This document shows positions 23,672 to 25,712 of a stretch of 25,712 nucleotides of DNA, piece after piece; within the stretch, counting starts at the first letter, position 1; every line of letters begins with the position of its first letter. This DNA is from Clostridia bacterium (GTDB taxonomy: Bacteria; Bacillota_A; Clostridia; Christensenellales; Aristaeellaceae), in the NCBI GenBank assembly GCA_017530275.1, contig JAFXMP010000250.1, positions 1 through 25,712 of the forward strand. Reading direction: 5' to 3'. The notes under the pieces are model-generated. The model made no database searches, was not told where the DNA came from, and worked only from the letters and a program-made list of their open reading frames with translations. The position numbers and the translations under genes were made by a program.

Positions 23672-25712
23672 ATGCACCAAAACCAAAAGATGCTGCTCAA
23701 GCTGGCTGGCGTAATCGCCCTGGGAATCCTTCTGGATGCTGTACCGTGGCTGCTGGAAGACTTTTTCGGGCTTTACCTCCCCGCCCTGTTTACCGGCACC
23801 ATACTGGTGACAATTCTTTGCAGCGGCTTTCCGGGCATGGTTTCGGCCACCGGCTCCGTCCTGCTGCGGTATGCGCTCATCGGATTCATGGGAGGCTTTG
23901 AATACGCGAACCTGGAAGCGCCGATTTACTGGGTTTTGTATGGCGTTCTGATCGCGCTGCTGCTCCACCAGTTCATCCGGCGGGAATGGCATCGGAAGCC
24001 CTGGAAAATCCTGATCGTGATTTTGACCTTTTCTCTGCTGATCTGGATTCTGGATTTGATCCTGCCGATTGTAATCACAGGGTATTACACGGAAGCCGAT
24101 GAAAGCAAGCTCGCGGAGATCGGCGAGAGGCTGTCGAGGCAATTCTCGCCGGGCAGGCTGCCCGCTATTCTGGAAGATCTGTGGAATAAGCTGCTGTGTA
24201 TTTCGGTTTCTACTGCGGTCGCGCTCGCCGTCTATCATCTGTTCCCCGGAAATCGCAGAAGAGACTTCCGGAATGCCTCCTGGATGCAGGAGCCGCTGCC
24301 AGCGGAGGCGCTCAGCAAAATCCAGGCGGAACGGAAGGGCTACGGTCATTCCCTGAAATCCAGGATCACCCTGCTGCTGGTCGTCGCGCTCTGTTCCTGC
24401 ACCGTCATGATAGCGATAGTGGGCCTGAGAAATACATCGGATTTGACGGAAGAAGGCTATTACCGCGTGCTCAAACAGGCGGGCATTTACGCGGAAACCC
24501 TCATTCCTCCCGAAACCGCAGCGGAATATATGGAGCTGGGCTTGGAAGCGGAGAACTACGAACAGACCCGGACGCTCCTGCGGCAATATGTTTTACACAC
24601 CGACAGGCTTTCCAGACTGGCCGTCCTGCGCATCGCGGACGGCGAATGCGACGTAATCCTGGACGCGCCGAAGGAAAGCGCGGCACAGGACTTCGGCGAA
24701 CCCTTCGGAGATGAATTGGTCCGTGAAGACCTGGGGGATATGCCCCTTGAATACCTTGACAACTGGTCTGTTTATGACTATCCGAGTGTTGGCGACCGTG
24801 TTTACGCGGTGCTTTGGCCGATCCTGGACGACGAGGGCCTTCCGATTCTCATCGTGCTTTCTGAAATCCGGGTGCCCGGTGTTTCTGAAAATACGATCCT
24901 GTTTGTGCTTCGGATCGTCATTGAGTTTTCCGGCTTCTTCATCCTGCTGATTTCGTTTGGAACGTGGCTGTCCCGCTATTACATGATCTATCCGATTGTA
25001 AGCATGTCGGATCAGGCGAAGCGGATTTCCGCGAATCTGGATGATATAAGCCGCCTGGACGAGAACATCGGGATGCTCCAGAAGCTGGACATCCATACGG
25101 CGGATGAAACGGAAACCCTGTACAAGGCCGTCTGCCAGATGGCTCGGAGTGTTTCCGGGCGAATGAAGGACATACAGAGCCTTTTTGAGGAGACGGTCAT
25201 GGCGCTGGTCAACGCCATCGACGCGAAGGATCAGTATACGCACGGTCATTCCTCCCGTGTCGCGGCCTATTCCCGCCAAATCGCCGAGCTTGCGGGAAAG
25301 GATGAAAAGGAAAGCGAAGAGATCTATCTCTCCGCCCTGCTGCACGACGTCGGGAAGATCGGCGTCCCGGAAGCGATCATCAACAAGAAGGGCCGCCTGA
25401 CGGACGAAGAATTCGCGGCCATCAAGCAGCATCCGGTAATCGGTTATCAAATCCTGAAAGGGATCAAGGAGTATCCTTATCTGAGTGTCGCGGCGCATTA
25501 CCATCACGAGCGTTATAACGGCAGGGGCTACCCGGAGGGGCTGAAGGGCGAGGAAATACCCGAAATCGGAAGGATCATCGCCGTGGCGGACGCCTACGAC
25601 GCTATGACCTCCAACCGCAGCTACCGCAACGCCATTCCCCAGCACATCGTCCGGGAAGAACTGGTCAAGGGCATAGGCACGCAGTTCGATCCCGATTTCG
25701 CCAGGATCATGA
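23672..25712 (+). CDS. Multi-pass membrane sensor HD-GYP phosphodiesterase (3' end outside window)
   Basis: A total of 680 codons are present without a stop at the window edge. Six hydrophobic helices fill residues about 5-190. A seventh (about 231-252) leads into an extracellular, Cache-like sensor segment (about 253-408), and an eighth helix (about 410-433) leads back inside. A HAMP-like linker (about 434-490) is followed by the HD-GYP domain from about 505, with GHSSR, His558-Asp559 in LLHDVGKIG, HYHHERYNGRGYP (GYP 619-621) and RSYRNAIPQHIV. It should degrade cyclic di-GMP in response to an external signal. AAGGAG lies eight bases before ATG 23672. The upstream 168 bases hold an imperfect extended -10 (TGCTATCAT, 23576-23583 region) and a short inverted repeat. 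The catalytic core is closely similar to that of the 11905-13836 product. Confidence 0.85.
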   Translation, partial: MHQNQKMLLKLAGVIALGILLDAVPWLLEDFFGLYLPALFTGTILVTILCSGFPGMVSATGSVLLRYALIGFMGGFEYANLEAPIYWVLYGVLIALLLHQFIRREWHRKPWKILIVILTFSLLIWILDLILPIVITGYYTEADESKLAEIGERLSRQFSPGRLPAILEDLWNKLLCISVSTAVALAVYHLFPGNRRRDFRNASWMQEPLPAEALSKIQAERKGYGHSLKSRITLLLVVALCSCTVMIAIVGLRNTSDLTEEGYYRVLKQAGIYAETLIPPETAAEYMELGLEAENYEQTRTLLRQYVLHTDRLSRLAVLRIADGECDVILDAPKESAAQDFGEPFGDELVREDLGDMPLEYLDNWSVYDYPSVGDRVYAVLWPILDDEGLPILIVLSEIRVPGVSENTILFVLRIVIEFSGFFILLISFGTWLSRYYMIYPIVSMSDQAKRISANLDDISRLDENIGMLQKLDIHTADETETLYKAVCQMARSVSGRMKDIQSLFEETVMALVNAIDAKDQYTHGHSSRVAAYSRQIAELAGKDEKESEEIYLSALLHDVGKIGVPEAIINKKGRLTDEEFAAIKQHPVIGYQILKGIKEYPYLSVAAHYHHERYNGRGYPEGLKGEEIPEIGRIIAVADAYDAMTSNRSYRNAIPQHIVREELVKGIGTQFDPDFARIM

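Noticed and set aside
1..25712. CRISPR arrays, tRNA or rRNA genes, insertion sequences, phage genes
   Set aside because: I saw no regularly spaced repeats, no RNA gene signatures, no transposase or integrase motifs and no flanking direct repeats.

Overview
The window looks like chromosome of an anaerobic member of the Bacillota (Clostridia), probably a gut or rumen lineage. This is inferred from strong AGGAGG-type ribosome sites, Gram-positive signal peptides, lipoprotein signals, SH3b/NlpC/M15 wall proteins, several HD-GYP receptors and a moderately high GC content. No rRNA, tRNA, CRISPR array, transposase or phage gene is visible.

Region 1 (1-6805, minus strand) is a run of genes for secreted proteins: a partial exported protein, an M15 D,D/L,D-carboxypeptidase-like lipoprotein, two SH3b proteins and two proteins built from lipocalin-like beta domains. 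The proteins share domains in different combinations. One gene (3246-4795) is broken by two single-base insertions. Region 2 (about 6840-8125, minus) is a gene graveyard: pieces of a histidine kinase, an unidentified gene, a radical SAM protein, a SPASM domain and an amino-acid ABC permease, still headed by a full-consensus promoter (8215-8244). Region 3 (8374-11581, plus) holds a good promoter, a cytosolic HAD phosphatase, a small membrane-anchored protein and an unusual secreted fusion of a C26 amidohydrolase with a HAD phosphatase.

Region 4 (11856-14901) has an HD-GYP protein with a duplicated C-terminal beta domain on the minus strand, and divergent from it a response-regulator pseudogene with an amber codon and an A7 frameshift. 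Region 5 (15014-21920, plus) is the most striking part. A secreted protein carrying both an NlpC/P60 and a C39-type cysteine peptidase domain around SLH-like repeats is followed at once by a beta-propeller/Y_Y_Y receptor that signals through a cytoplasmic HD-GYP domain, then by a lipoprotein pseudogene. Region 6 (21992-25712, plus) holds a PreA-like dihydropyrimidine dehydrogenase with an additional N-terminal Fe-S domain, and a third HD-GYP receptor cut by the window edge.

Three HD-GYP proteins (cyclic-di-GMP phosphodiesterase family) and no GGDEF synthase lie within 14 kb, interleaved with cell-wall hydrolases. A working inference is that surface peptidoglycan or peptide processing is linked here to cyclic-di-GMP turnover. 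At least three loci show nonsense or frameshift damage, so the region is also decaying, or in part mis-sequenced at short homopolymers.
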